A stretch of 64,000 bases of DNA, taken from Rhexocercosporidium sp. MPI-PUGE-AT-0058. Its lineage: Eukaryota; Ascomycota; Leotiomycetes; Helotiales. Shown one piece after another: positions 45,823 through 56,883 of this stretch. The position numbers and the translations under genes are program-made. Under the pieces are notes generated by a model that was not told where the DNA came from, searched no databases, and worked only from the letters and a program-made list of their open reading frames with translations. Position 1 is the stretch's first letter, and each line of letters starts with the position of its first letter. The DNA lies in assembly GCA_020746875.1 (NCBI GenBank), contig JAGTJL010000011.1, positions 868,001 through 932,000 on the forward strand, read 5' to 3'.

Positions 45823-46098
45823 AGGAATTAAGGAAGAAACCGACGAGTACGATGTCTGGCTGAACATGAGCAAGGTGCTTCTCAGATGTTTTGAAATGAA
45901 CCAACGACATTGGTACAAGACAAATCGAGAAATATGAGAGTAGATATAGCTTTCTCACATCAAGTCTTTATTGGATTTCTTCATATCCATGCTGTCATAA
46001 ACTCATGTCCCCTAAGATTCCTGTCGAGGTCAAACAAAAATACGCAAGCACGTAGCTAAGCGGCGTAAAGGCGGCTCTCAGCAGACAAACAGATAAAG

Positions 46099-46150
46099 CA
46101 AAACAAAACAAAACAAAACAAAACAAAACAAAACAAAAGGGGGGGGGGGG
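46099..46150. repeat. (AAAAC)n microsatellite followed by a 12-base G run
   Basis: About eight AAAAC units at 46099-46138, then a G tract at 46139-46150. Assembly errors are likely here. Confidence 0.9.
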
Positions 46151-46183
46151 TTTACGAAAACAAAAAGAAAGAAAAAAAAGAGA

Positions 46184-46257
46184 TGCTCAAACTGAGATTC
46201 GAACTCAGGATCTCACACGCAAATACCCCTCCCAAAACTTCGCCCAACCGTATCCCC
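46184..46257 (-). ncRNA. tRNA-like Pol III repeat, copy 1
   Basis: The minus strand contains a good T-arm/B-box (CTGAG, TTCGAAT, CTCAG) followed by TTTGAGCA and a T-run terminator. An acceptor stem cannot be formed and the D and anticodon arms are poor. It resembles the sequence at 57877-57950 over about 60 bases in the same orientation. It could be a decayed tRNA or a tRNA-derived repeat. Confidence 0.45.
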
Positions 46258-46426
46258 AAACTGCCTAAAACAGAAACAGGTGGTAGTATACAAGATTTTA
46301 GTACAAGCTGATTATTAGTGATGTTTTTGAGTAGGCTTATTTGGGTAGTTGACGAGGGTTTTTGAGTTGTGAATTAGGCGGGAGGAGTGGGTGGTGTGAG
46401 AAGTGAGAAATGAAAGACTGGGGGAA

Positions 46427-46573
46427 GGTGAGGTGAGGTGAGGTGAAGTGAAGTGAAGTGAAGTGAAGTGAAGTGAAGTGAAGTGAAGTGAAGTGAAGTG
46501 AAGTGAAGTGAAGTGAAGTGAAGTGAAGTGAAGTGATGTGAAGTGAAGTGAGGCGAGGTGAGGCGAGGCGAGG
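46427..46573. repeat. (AGTGA)n-type pentanucleotide microsatellite
   Basis: About 28 units of GTGAA/GTGAG over 147 bp, degenerate at both edges. On the other strand it reads as TTCAC repeats and creates a spurious open frame. Confidence 0.95.
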
Positions 46574-47028
46574 GGATGGATAAGAGAGGGGATTGGTCGG
46601 TGGAAATTCGGTGGGAGAGGTGCAGGCGAGGACAGTCTCGCTGCAATAAAAGACGTGCTTACACTTGTGATTTTGAGAATAATGATTGTCTAATATGCTT
46701 CGCTAGATTCGGACTTTCAGATAATTACAGTACAAGACTACTGTCAGAGAATAGTTGACATAACATAAACACGAACAGGTAAATGTCGCAAGTTCCATGT
46801 CTTCTTTCACGGATAGAAAACCGAATCAAAGCTGCACAGGTATTGCATTTATGACGCCAACAGACTCAAAAATGCTTGGTTGGATGCTTGCAGGCCAAAA
46901 TTAAACATGCTGTAGAACCAAGAGCAGAGCTATCGCTGTTTCGCAAGCAATGCATCACTGCAAAAAACACAATAGATAACGATCCCCCGATTACCAACCC
47001 TCAAAACAAGAGTACCCCTCATAATCTC
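46574..47028. other. 3' flank of the deacetylase gene
   Basis: No gene recognised. Confidence 0.4.
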
Positions 47029-47976
47029 TCATCCAGCTTTCTTGCTCTTCTGAGCCTCAGCAACAGTCAACAACCCACCAAGCGATTCAACCTTAAACCC
47101 CCTCTCATCCATCCCCTTCAGAACCAAACCAACCTGCTCCGCCGAATACGCTCTCCTATCATGCATAATAACCACACTGCCCGGTCTCACCATACTCAAA
47201 ACATGCCACGCATTCAACCTCGGCCTCGCAATCTGCGGATCATGCGGATACACACCCCCCAGCACAAGTCTATACCCCAACCTCTCAATCCTCTCCTTCA
47301 TCCTCGCGTTAAACCACCCGGAGCCAGGCCGGAAATACTTCATCCTATTGGCATTTTCCGGGAGGTGTGTCTCGACCTCTCCAATCTGGCGCTCGAGTTC
47401 AGACAAGGGTAGTTGGAAGGACGGATCATCCGTCATTGCGTGATTCCCCAACTCATGACCTTCAGCATGGATCCGTTCCACGACACCAGGGTACCGCGCG
47501 ACTTGCGAGCCGATGATGAAGAATGTCGCTTTTGCATTATGGGCTTTGAGGAGATCAAGGATAGCGCCTGTTTCTGAGGACGGTGCGTCGTCTAGTGTGA
47601 GTGCGATTACGCGTTGAGAGGCTGGTAGGGGGACGTGGAAGATCACGCTGGGGTTTTTCCATTGCAGGAATTTGATGAGGAGGTTGGGGGGTCGGTAGAT
47701 TATGTAGGCGAGGATGAAGAGCGTGAGGAGGATGGTGAGGGGAATGAGGAGGAGGAGGCGCATTGTATGGGAGAGTGTGCGGCGGGTAAGTAGTGGGTGA
47801 AGAGGTGGGTGGTCGTCGCCGAATTGGCTTTCTTCATCGTCAATTTTGATGTGCTTGTATTTGTGTTTTTGGTGGGCTTTTGATGAAGTGGTGGAGTTGA
47901 TGGTGTTGTAGAGGGTTGACCAGACGTCTGTTACCCCTAATCGCAGAGTGCGGCGGATGAGGCCACTTAGACGCAT
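47029..47976 (-). CDS. Membrane-anchored polysaccharide deacetylase (NodB-type, chitin-deacetylase-like)
   Basis: The family removes N-acetyl groups from chitin-like sugars with a metal ion. From the ATG at 47976 the protein has 315 residues. A basic cytosolic N-terminus of about 70 residues is followed by one hydrophobic helix (RLLLLIPLTILLTLFILAYI), so it is a type II membrane protein. The NodB domain shows motif 1 ALTLDDAPSS (second Asp is a metal ligand), motif 2 HELGNHAMT (two His), motif 3 YFRPGSGWFN and a late IMHDRR (His). Motif 1 is normally TFDD, so the TLDD change is noted. The frame continues upstream of 47976 without an ATG, so an earlier start through a 5' exon cannot be excluded. 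It probably acts on the cell wall in the secretory route. Confidence 0.85.
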   Translation of the reverse strand: MRLSGLIRRTLRLGVTDVWSTLYNTINSTTSSKAHQKHKYKHIKIDDEESQFGDDHPPLHPLLTRRTLSHTMRLLLLIPLTILLTLFILAYIIYRPPNLLIKFLQWKNPSVIFHVPLPASQRVIALTLDDAPSSETGAILDLLKAHNAKATFFIIGSQVARYPGVVERIHAEGHELGNHAMTDDPSFQLPLSELERQIGEVETHLPENANRMKYFRPGSGWFNARMKERIERLGYRLVLGGVYPHDPQIARPRLNAWHVLSMVRPGSVVIMHDRRAYSAEQVGLVLKGMDERGFKVESLGGLLTVAEAQKSKKAG

Positions 47977-48820
47977 TGCGCGACAAGAAAAAATGAGGCT
48001 CTCGGAATCATTGCTCGAGAGCGTTTGAGAGGTACAAGAGGCAATTTGCCAGGAGTCGAGATGATTAGGGATGAGAATGAAGAATGGTTGATGAGGTGAA
48101 GTCGCATCTTGAGGTTCGTTAATTTTTATGGGGCAATCGATTGTGGCGTTATGATTGGCTGCTTTTGACAATGACTGGTTGGAGTTAGAAATGTGTGCTG
48201 CACTTTGAACTTTCAAAGAAAAGATAGTTAGATTGGCATTCTGGTCCTGGAAAGCAAGTATTGATGGAAGTTAGTAGAAACTGCGGAGATTTGAAACGGA
48301 GAATGCGTCAGGTGATGAGAGCATCACGTGTCAGTGAAGACATCATTGGGCTCCTCACTTCCCCATACTGAGACCGAGGAATCGAAGACGACATTTAACA
48401 CGGCAAACATGTAAACGATATGATTCCTTGCACTTAGGCTTCCTGTGGTATTCTAGAAATTCCCTTGCGGGCTGAGACTGGGGGAAGCCGCTAGGCATTT
48501 CCTATAACATGCTAGAACAGTCCAGCTAGAACTCTTCAGGCTTAGGCACTATAAGTCCTCCAGTATAGGATCTTCGAATTATCTAACCCTAATATTATCT
48601 CTCCATCAAAAAGAATCATGCATATCGACCTGCCGATGGAGTGCGTGTTGGGTGCGAATTTGTTGATTACTCTGTTCTTGAGCTCGTGTCGTGATGTCGC
48701 GGATGGCTTGGGCTGTAGGAGGCGGCGAACTTTGTTTTTACAATCTGCTACGTACTATGAAGAGCAGTCATGCATTTGAAAGCCGTGGCTCTGGACTTTC
48801 TTTGTCCATCCCCTCTCTCT
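47977..48820. other. Promoter of the deacetylase and 3' flank of the sirtuin
   Basis: A CATCACGTGTC element lies near 48323-48333. No gene recognised. Confidence 0.4.
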
Positions 48821-50029
48821 TCAGATGTGTGACTTCGGCTCCTCCGAGTTGGGCTTGTTCTGGGGCGGAGTTGAATCCAAAATTGCCTTTGCATTGATCG
48901 TCGGCTCTTCAGCTGGCTCCTCTTCGCCTACTTCCTCAGTTGTGGTCGGGTTGTTGCTGCTGGCTGCCGGTGTTGGTGGAGGTTCCTTCAACCCAGCACT
49001 CTTTCCCAAACCCTTGTTGGTCCATTCCACATGATCCTTGGTCAACTTCAACGTAGAATCAATGCCTGCCGATAATTTCTCAACCTCAGCCTCTAGCAGC
49101 TCGTCCTTAGTCATGCCCTTCTCACGCTCATGATGCTTCGCTTCCTCCTGCTCCTTGTACTTCCCAGTCGTCTCATACCACAACTCCTCCAACTCATCTC
49201 TCCACCCCAGTGCATCAGCCAACTTCCGCACACCCTCATCACAATCCCCTAGAACCATAACATCATCTGCTCGACTTCCCAAATCGCCCACCTCTTCCTT
49301 GTTGATTAAGATTCGAGGGACACCTTCTCCCGCTAAACTCGGTAGACTCGCGAACGGCTGCACCGACAGACTAGTGCCCAGCACGATAACCAAATCCGCC
49401 ATTCGCGGAGCATCATGATTATCAAAAAAAGACTTCGGCAGCTGCTCTCCAAAAAACACAATATCAGGCTTGACAAGCCCATTACACTCTGGCACCAAAC
49501 AATGCGGGACATCTCCACTCTCAACCTTCTCCTTCATCAAATCATCCGGATACTCCGTCTTACACTCAATACACCTCTGCGTAGCAAAACTCCCATGAGC
49601 CTCCACGATCTTCTCACCAGGTACACCAGCTTTCCGCTCCAAGCAGTCGATGTTCTGCGTGAAAAGCATATGCAGCATGAATTTTTCATCCAGCAATGCG
49701 ATGAACGAATGTGCAATCGTCGGAAAGAATTTGCCTGGATACAACTCCTTGGCCAGGACGTAGAATGGTTCAGGCTTCTCTCGAAAGAACGAGATGTCGA
49801 AGACGGCTTCTGGGTGAGGGAGGTCTAGACGCGCGAGGTTGGAGTACAATCCCGTATCAGGTGATCTGAAATCAGGGATTCCTGCCGACGTTGAGATGCC
49901 TGCGCCGGTCATGACAACGATGCGTTTTGGTCTTCCATCTTTGATGTATTCTGCTACAGCGGGCAGGGTGCGTGAGGAGAGTGTTTGAGGAGGCGTGTTA
50001 GGGTCGATTTGGGAGTTTTCTTGGCCCAT
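48821..50029 (-). CDS. HST2: NAD-dependent protein deacetylase, sirtuin class I (Hst2/SIRT2-type)
   Basis: It removes acetyl groups from lysines using NAD. The chosen start, ATG at 50029 (MGQENSQ), gives 402 residues; the preceding frame has no typical sirtuin sequence. Catalytic domain: GAGISTSAGIPDFRSP (NAD binding), TQNIDCLERKAGV, the catalytic histidine in VEAHGSF, the zinc cysteines in CIECKTEYP and HCLVPEC, then PDIVFFGEQLP and VLGTSLSVQPFASLP. The order and spacing are those of class I sirtuins. The C-terminal 110 residues are acidic and Pro-rich, as in Hst2, which is mostly cytosolic. Gly-2 with the MGQENS context would allow N-myristoylation. Symbol given by family likeness, not by direct comparison. 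Confidence 0.9.
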   Translation of the reverse strand: MGQENSQIDPNTPPQTLSSRTLPAVAEYIKDGRPKRIVVMTGAGISTSAGIPDFRSPDTGLYSNLARLDLPHPEAVFDISFFREKPEPFYVLAKELYPGKFFPTIAHSFIALLDEKFMLHMLFTQNIDCLERKAGVPGEKIVEAHGSFATQRCIECKTEYPDDLMKEKVESGDVPHCLVPECNGLVKPDIVFFGEQLPKSFFDNHDAPRMADLVIVLGTSLSVQPFASLPSLAGEGVPRILINKEEVGDLGSRADDVMVLGDCDEGVRKLADALGWRDELEELWYETTGKYKEQEEAKHHEREKGMTKDELLEAEVEKLSAGIDSTLKLTKDHVEWTNKGLGKSAGLKEPPPTPAASSNNPTTTEEVGEEEPAEEPTINAKAILDSTPPQNKPNSEEPKSHI

Positions 50030-51284
50030 TCTTCTACTTTGAGGTCTGTTTGAGGCGTGATTGTTGGAGGATTTCCCTTTGGAATGTCGTTCTCTGTGGC
50101 GGCGACCTATGATGGCGGTATTAATTAGGGATGGGAGTCGGATTCTCTTTATCTGGATTGTTTGTTGCAATGTACCTGGGTTGTTTGGACTTTTGACTCT
50201 CTGGCGTGTTTGAAGTGCAGCCTTGTAGAGAAATAAGCTCCGAGATTCGAGAGTCATGATGTGGCGCGGATCCTTTCAGCCACAGTTCTTCGATCACGTG
50301 AGTTCGCTGAATCTGGAACTTCCTGCTCAAAGCGAGACTTTGGACAAGGAAGGAATAGTCCCAGAGCAGTTGGTAATGTGTTCTGAAGAAATCTGAAGAA
50401 AACGGACTCATTTGAGCTGTGGATGACAGAATGTAGGGTTGTTTTGTTGTTAGATACGAGATCTGAAGTGCACTTAAGCGTGAGTTCAAGAAGACGTGAA
50501 GACGGAGGGAAGACGCTGTGTTGTAAAATATAGAAGAAAACATCTCTCTATATCTACTTTAAACAAAAATAAATAAAGTTTTACTTGCTAGATAAGTCCT
50601 TGACTCAATGCTGCGCGCTGTATCTCGTTCTTAATTCAGACGTTGAATGAGGACTGACGCACTTCTGATCCTTCAGCTCTCAAGCACTGCTTGTGTTCAT
50701 CCTACTGACGTGTTTAACTGCCTTTAATTCCTCATGTAGCTCTAGGTACCTAGGTAGTCTTTGCTCGTTTTTCTAGCTTTAATTTCCCTTCTCGCTTGCG
50801 AAGGGAAACCGCTCCTGAGACAGGAACTGCCCTGCCCGTCTTTGAGGACTACAAGCCATGGAATGCCCTGCAGACAGCCATTCTGCACCACCAGACCGAG
50901 AATACAGCGTATCCACGCCACTGAAGAGTACTTTCACGGGTATGTCTAGCTCTCTTGAGTTGATTTCCTGCCCCAAAGCCAGCCAAATACCCCCTTGGAC
51001 TTGCTCAACACCCCTTTTTCATCGCCAGAACCCTCTTAGCACCCTAGATAACCAGTAACAGGCGTCCTCTTCAAGATCGCACTATCCTCTGAGCCCTCTA
51101 CCCATTCTGCAGTGCCTCACCTCATCACGAGTATTCCTCCAATGTCCCCCTTCTCCAATATAAGAACCACTCTCCCCTTCAAATCCAACCTTCTCTCCTT
51201 TCTATTTCTCCCACACTCCAACTTTCGTGTTCCTCATCTCGCTTAATCCCCAATCACTTCCCGTCGCCAAAATCCGCACCCACG
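50030..51284. other. Divergent region between sirtuin and the small gene
   Basis: The part from about 51120 to 51284 is CT-rich with CAATATAAG near 51159 and ends CACCCACGATG, typical of a strong fungal promoter and leader. No other gene recognised. Confidence 0.45.
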
Positions 51285-51465
51285 ATGTCTTTCCCAACCA
51301 AAAACTTTGGTGTTGTCAACTTTGGTGAGGAGGAAATTAGCGAGCAGCCCCGCGACCCAGGTAAGCGATAAAATTTTGGTGTTCATGCACGCTTGCGCTT
51401 CGCGTAAATTGATGCCCGCTTTTGCGACTTGGGATGATTAATATTGCGCAGGCTATGGGAATTAA
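51285..51465 (+). CDS. Possible 29-residue protein, two exons
   Basis: The ATG at 51285 has a good context (CACGATGTC) after a long CT-rich leader. Exon 1 (51285-51360) reads MSFPTKNFGVVNFGEEE and ends at a sound donor GTAAGC. Exon 2 (51452-51465) starts after GCGCAG and adds only GYGN before TAA. The spliced product is 29 residues, acidic, without membrane segment. The intron is 91 nt with GATTAAT as a possible branch region. I recognise no family. The promoter-like leader and clean splice make a real small gene, or the first exon of a longer one, more likely than chance. Confidence 0.35.
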
Positions 51466-53691
51466 TTTGAGTCGGAAGTCGATGGTGGTGGATTATGTTG
51501 GTGGTGGGAAACTTTTTGTAAGTTGGAGGTTACCCGACTTGTGATATTCGGTGAACAACTTCGTCTATGCAGCTACCCGGCGCTAACGATTGCACAGACC
51601 TCCACCATCTAAATATTCTATCTACCAAGAAGGGATCCTCAATCTCCTGCCCTCTCAATATCTTCAGCTTCGCATCAATCGACTTGAATTTATATACAGC
51701 AAGCCGAACGAAGCGAAGTTCACAATGTCTTTCCCGATATTTGATAAGCAGCCCATACCGTACAAACACCACGCGTCAATGTCAACTAGAAAAAGCGGGG
51801 ACGAATCTCATGCGCGATAGCCTTTTTCTTTCTTTCGACTCTGAATGTCTTGATTAGCATGATTGCGCTTCTATTATTATCTATCTCTTTTCTTTACATC
51901 TCTGTTGCCTTCTGTTTGTCATGTCATTGGACAACAGACACAGCAAGATGGATTTACTTGGAATTGCAAGCCGATGAAGGAGCGAATCGGATGCATCACG
52001 GCTTTTCATTATTAAGAATTAGAAATCGTTAGTCTAAATTAAAAGAGGCCTATCGTTCTTAACTTTGATATGTAGTCGGGGTCTTCATTTACACATTACT
52101 TCGTCCTACACACTCATGGAAGCAAGCGCACTTCCGTAGTTTCTCGGCCTGGTCAAAGTGCCCCCAAGTATTGTCCAAAACACATCAATTAAGCATGCTG
52201 TACCTGCGCTCCAGAACAGATGTCGATAATTCTACACTATGTAGCTTAGCTCTCTAGTCGCATTTCTCCTGAGTTAGCAAGGAGCTTTCGGAGCATTGGT
52301 GAACATGTTGAATATTGCGAAATCTACCTTTCTCAAACGATTCAACAAAACAAAGCTTCCCCAACTCCTTTTGTCCCTACATAGTAACACATTCTAGCTA
52401 TTAAATAACATCTATTAATAGCTCTCAAAGTTGACTTTCAGCCCTTCACAACTCTGTGTATCACACCCTTCACATGTCGCCGCTTTCTCTACGCCAGCGC
52501 CGGCTTGACCGCATTCGCTGCCTACAAACGCACAGAAATATGCATCAACGAATATTTCCTGTCATCGATACCTCCCTTGGCCATAATAGCTTCGTTATAT
52601 TCTTAACAAAGGGTACTTATCTCAATAACTCAGCAACCCATGTTATAATCGGTCCATCTTTTCAGGTCCACTTGCTACTTGCTACTCTGAGCACATCCCT
52701 TTACGATCATCTCGATCGTTGTTCCAATATTTGAAACTGGCGAGGAAAGCTCTCGCTAGCAATCTTGCAACTCAAGTGGGCGAAATACGGGTTGACGGAG
52801 AAGTGCGACAAGATTCAACCGGGGTGGTATTTACTTCAGTCGTTTAGTTGGGCTGGCGTATCTAAGAAGAGACTCTACACACCTCTGGTCGCTTGGTGGG
52901 TATTCCAGGTTCAATAGGGTAGAGTCAAATGTGATTATTCCAAAGGTGTGGAAGAAAAGGATATATTGTATTTGCTAGTCCTGGGTTCGGGGCATCGTTC
53001 TTAGCAATTAGATACATAAACTCCGCTGTAATTATCTTTAGTTCTTTTCTTTCCTTCATCCTGATACGATTTCGCATTGCAAGGCATTATTTACATTATT
53101 GCTGATACAAGCAACGTTCATTCTCGGGGCTAGAGGTTGCGACCTTCGGAGGCTATCGAGCACACCCAAGCTCCGCCGAGTCAAAGTCCACAACGCCAAT
53201 CCACCGCTAACTATGTTCATCTGTACTCTTCGCATTCAACAAACTATAGTAAAGACCGAATCGGAGCTTTTGACTTGCGTAAACAAATGCAAGCCAGTAG
53301 TCTGGACCGAAAGTCCTCAGCCGCGGGGTTGGCGGGGTCTTGGGTCAGTCTAGCCCCTCTTCTCCAATCCCCGTTTCTAGAAGGTATACCGAGGGAGTGT
53401 GGATCCACATTTTTCCAATACTTGAATCGTTCAATAATTGAACGTACGATACCATGCCGTCCTACATGCCGTCTACTAAATCGTGCTCCTGTTACCCCGC
53501 CCTAAAGCAATTCTTCTGATTGGTTCTCGGTTAGCGTTACACCGAGTCTAGTTGCCCAAGAGGTGGAAACTGCTGACCTTTCTGGTTGATATTATTGCTT
53601 CGATATAAAATCCTGTGAAGGGAGAGATCTCGAGATATACCTTAGAGGGCTTTTGCAACAGCACTTTTGGAAACTGTTTCATGAAGTCAAC
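51466..53691. other. About 2.2 kb with no recognisable gene
   Basis: It holds the 3' flank of the small gene and the promoter of the dehydratase. Short frames exist on both strands. A second ATGTCTTTCCC occurs at 51725, echoing the start of the small gene, but the downstream frame differs. Confidence 0.35.
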
Positions 53692-55746
53692 ATGGACAAC
53701 TCTACCAATGGATCATCTTCATCCCCTCAACCAGAGGGATATGCAGAATTTCCTCATTTACCCCACGGAGCCACACTGGATGGTAGACCAGCATTAAATC
53801 GTTTCTCTACATTCATTACACGCGAACATGACTTTCCTGCGGCTCAGGTACTTCATCCTTCGAGTCTACAGCTCGCTCAGAAAATTTGACTGACCTGTCT
53901 TTGAAGGCAATGCTGTACGCAGCCGGAGTTCCAGATCGAGAAACGATGGAGAACAGTCCGCATGTTGGAATTGCGTCGGTATGGTGGGAGGGAAATCCAT
54001 GCAAGTAAGATAGCATTTTTTTGCTTCGAATACATCACAAAAACTGATTGGAACCGTAGTATGCATTGTAAGTAAAAGTCATGATGAGACGTCACCCCCA
54101 CTTTCCCTAGGCCTCTCATTGACAGAGTGACCAGTGCTTGAGCTTGGGAAAGCTGTCAAGGAATCGGTACAGAAAGAGGGATTCCTAGGCTGGCAATACA
54201 ACACTATCGGCGTCTCAGACGCTATCACAATGGGCAACGAAGGTATGACATCAATCCTCCTGTAGGAAATCAGATCTGATCACATTTTTTAGGGATGAGA
54301 TTCTCGCTTCAGTCCCGCGAGATAATCGCAGACAGTATCGAAACCGTAACCTGTGCCCAACACCACGACGCCTGTATAGCCATCCCCGGCTGCGACAAGA
54401 ACATGCCCGGGTGCGTGATGGGTATCGCGCGACACAACCGGCCCTCCATCGTAGTCTATGGCGGAACGTTGAAGAGCGGATTCAGCAAAACCCTCGGTAG
54501 AGCAGTGGATATCAACACGTGCCAAGAAGTCCACGGCGCTTTCCTGTTCGACACTTTGAAGTATTGGAGTAAGGCGGATGAAACTGCTACGCCTGAAGAT
54601 ATCATGTCTGATGTTACGAGGAATTCGGTGGTGGCACCTGGAGCTTGTGGGGGTATGTACACGGCTAATACATTGGCGACTATCATCGAGACACTCGGCC
54701 TCTCACTCCCTGGTTCATCCAGCACACCTGCGTCTTCGCCTTCGAAAATGAGAGAGTGTGCAAGAGTTGGCGCTGCCATTCGAGTATGCATGGAGAAGGA
54801 CATCAAGCCTCGCGATCTCCTGACCAAGAAATCATTCGAGAACGCGCTGGTGATGATAATGGCCATCGGGGGATCAACGAACAGCGTTCTGCACAGCTTA
54901 GCGATGGCGAGAAGTGCTGATGTGGATTTGACGCTTGATGATTTTCAGCGGGTGTCGAATAAGATCCCGTTCATTGCTAATCTCGCGCCGAGTGGGAAGT
55001 ACAGCATGGCTGATCTGTACGAAATCGGAGGGATCCCTTCGGTTATGAAACTTCTCATTGCGGGGAAACTGATGGATGGAAGTGCCCTTACAGTGACGGG
55101 TAAGTCTCTCGCGGAAAACGTCGAGTCATGGCCATCACTCCCTCAAGGACAAGAAATCATCCGCTCTCTTGATAATCCTATCAAGGCGAGTGGCCATCTC
55201 GAGATCCTACGCGGGAACATCGCACCTGGAGGAGCGGTTGCGAAGATTACTGGGAAAGAGGGATTGAGATTCACGGGGAAAGCGAGGGTATTCAACAAAG
55301 AGATCGAACTCACGAAAGCACTCAATCAAGGCAAGATATCTCGCGGCGAGAATATCGTCCTGGTTGTTCGATACGAGGGACCTAAAGGTGGACCGGGTAT
55401 GCCTGAGCAGTTGAGAGCTTCTGCGGCTCTTATGGGTGCGGAGTTTACTAATGTGGCGCTCATTACGGATGGAAGATATTCTGGGGCATCTCATGGTCTA
55501 ATTGTAGGGCATATTGTGCCGGAGGCTGCGGTTGGTGGACCGATTGCTATCATTCGGGATGATGATATTATTGATATTAATGCGGAGACGAATGAGTTGA
55601 AGATGCCGTTTGTTAGTGATGAGGAGATTCAGGAGAGGTTGAAGGATTGGAAGTTGCCGCCTCAGAAAATCACCAGGGGCGCTTTGGGGAAGTATGCGCG
55701 ATTGGTTGGGAATGCTTCGGAGGGGGCTGTGACGGATATCTTTTGA
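53692..55746 (+). CDS. Dihydroxy-acid dehydratase (IlvD/Edd family), five exons with an 8-nt microexon
   Basis: It dehydrates 2,3-dihydroxy acids (Val/Ile pathway) or related sugar acids with an Fe-S cluster. Exons 53692-53847, 53907-54004, 54060-54067, 54135-54242 and 54293-55746 sum to 1824 nt, 607 residues. The 8-nt exon 3 (TATGCATT) is needed to complete the conserved NMHLLELGKAV. Family motifs: VGIASVWWEGNPC, GVSDAITMGNEGMRFSLQSRE (DAITMG), CDKNMPGC and GACGGMYTANT (cluster cysteines), AIGGSTNSVLH, GPKGGPGMPE, TDGRYSGASHG. All cluster ligands appear present. The N-terminus lacks a clear mitochondrial presequence, so this may be a paralogue of the mitochondrial Ilv3 enzyme, perhaps cytosolic. 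Introns are 50-67 nt with good donors. Confidence 0.9.
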
Positions 55747-55884
55747 GCGTGGGTCAGAAGAACGTTATGTATTCAGGTTAGAAAGTTAAGGAACGTGTAC
55801 CTTCAATTACACATCCAATCCAATCTGCCTCCAAATAGATTATAGAAGTACTTTAAACTCCATCCATAAACATAGAAAACATCA

Positions 55885-56883
55885 TCAGTTCTTCTCTTTA
55901 TAATACTTCTTCCAATTATGCTCCTCCCTAAACCCAAGCATCTCTTTAATCTTCCGATTCGACATCGGCGCCTCCCTCTCCCCCATCCTCCTCCTGAACG
56001 GCGTATCAGGACACATCCTCCTCAAGAACCCCTCCGTCCCCTCCCAATTCGTAATCTCATCATTTGTCGCATTAAAGACCTGAAATCCCAACCCATCCTT
56101 CGCAAGACAAATATCACACATCTGTCCCAAATCCCTCGCATCCGTATACGACCACCCATGCACTTTCCACTCCTCAGGACTTTTCACATATGCTCTGAAA
56201 GTATCGGTAGAATAGTCTTCTGGTGTGATGAGGGCACCGATTCTCAAAACATACGCATCGACTCCAAACCTGCGAGCAAATCCGCTCGCGATTTTCTCAC
56301 CACAGAGTTTGGAGATCGCGTACGTATCCATGGGATTGACATCCAGCTCCTCATCAACAGGAAAAGAAGGGAACTCAATATCCCCTTCCGCGTACGTGAC
56401 GCCATACACACAGACCGAACTCGCGATCACGAGTTTTGGAATCCCTAGTTTACATGCTGCTTCGATGACATTGTACATCCCGAGAGTATTTCCTCTAAAT
56501 ATCTCGTTGTCGGGAACGAGCAGGTTGCGTGCGTAGCCTGCGAGATGGATTACTGCGTCGGAAGGCTGGTGGTGTGGCGGTGGGAAGGGCTGGGTATGCT
56601 TGAAGTGCGAGGAGAGAGCGTTGAAGACTTGGCCGCTGTCTGTTAGGTCTGTTTTGATTGTGTGGACGTTTGGTAGAGGTGTTGCGGGTGGGTTGAGATC
56701 GAGGTTGAGGATTGAGTGGCCGCGGTTGAGGAGGTAGGGTATTATGTGTTGGCCGGCTTTGCCTGAACCGCCTGTTACGACGATTCGTTTTCCAGTGCTG
56801 GATGAGGAGCTGGTGGAGTGGAGGCGGGTTGAGAGAAGAAGTCGCTGACGGGATATTTGCCGGAACATATTGGATTTTAGCAT
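55885..56883 (-). CDS. NAD(P)-dependent sugar epimerase/dehydratase-type protein (extended SDR)
   Basis: From the ATG at 56883 the protein has 332 residues; a second in-frame ATG at 56868 is also possible. The first 30 residues (MFRQISRQRLLLSTRLHST) are basic, hydroxylated and free of acids, like a mitochondrial targeting sequence. The Rossmann motif is VVTGGSGKAGQHI (GxxGxxG). The catalytic pair YAISK (Tyr and Lys) and the preceding SSVCVYGV strand match extended SDR enzymes. Substrate is not predicted. It is convergent with the dehydratase gene (138 bp between their stops), with no sign of functional link. Confidence 0.85.
   Translation of the reverse strand: MLKSNMFRQISRQRLLLSTRLHSTSSSSSTGKRIVVTGGSGKAGQHIIPYLLNRGHSILNLDLNPPATPLPNVHTIKTDLTDSGQVFNALSSHFKHTQPFPPPHHQPSDAVIHLAGYARNLLVPDNEIFRGNTLGMYNVIEAACKLGIPKLVIASSVCVYGVTYAEGDIEFPSFPVDEELDVNPMDTYAISKLCGEKIASGFARRFGVDAYVLRIGALITPEDYSTDTFRAYVKSPEEWKVHGWSYTDARDLGQMCDICLAKDGLGFQVFNATNDEITNWEGTEGFLRRMCPDTPFRRRMGEREAPMSNRKIKEMLGFREEHNWKKYYKEKN

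Noticed and set aside
46374..46646. A 90-codon minus-strand frame rich in HFTSL repeats
   Set aside because: It is only the translation of the AGTGA pentanucleotide microsatellite.
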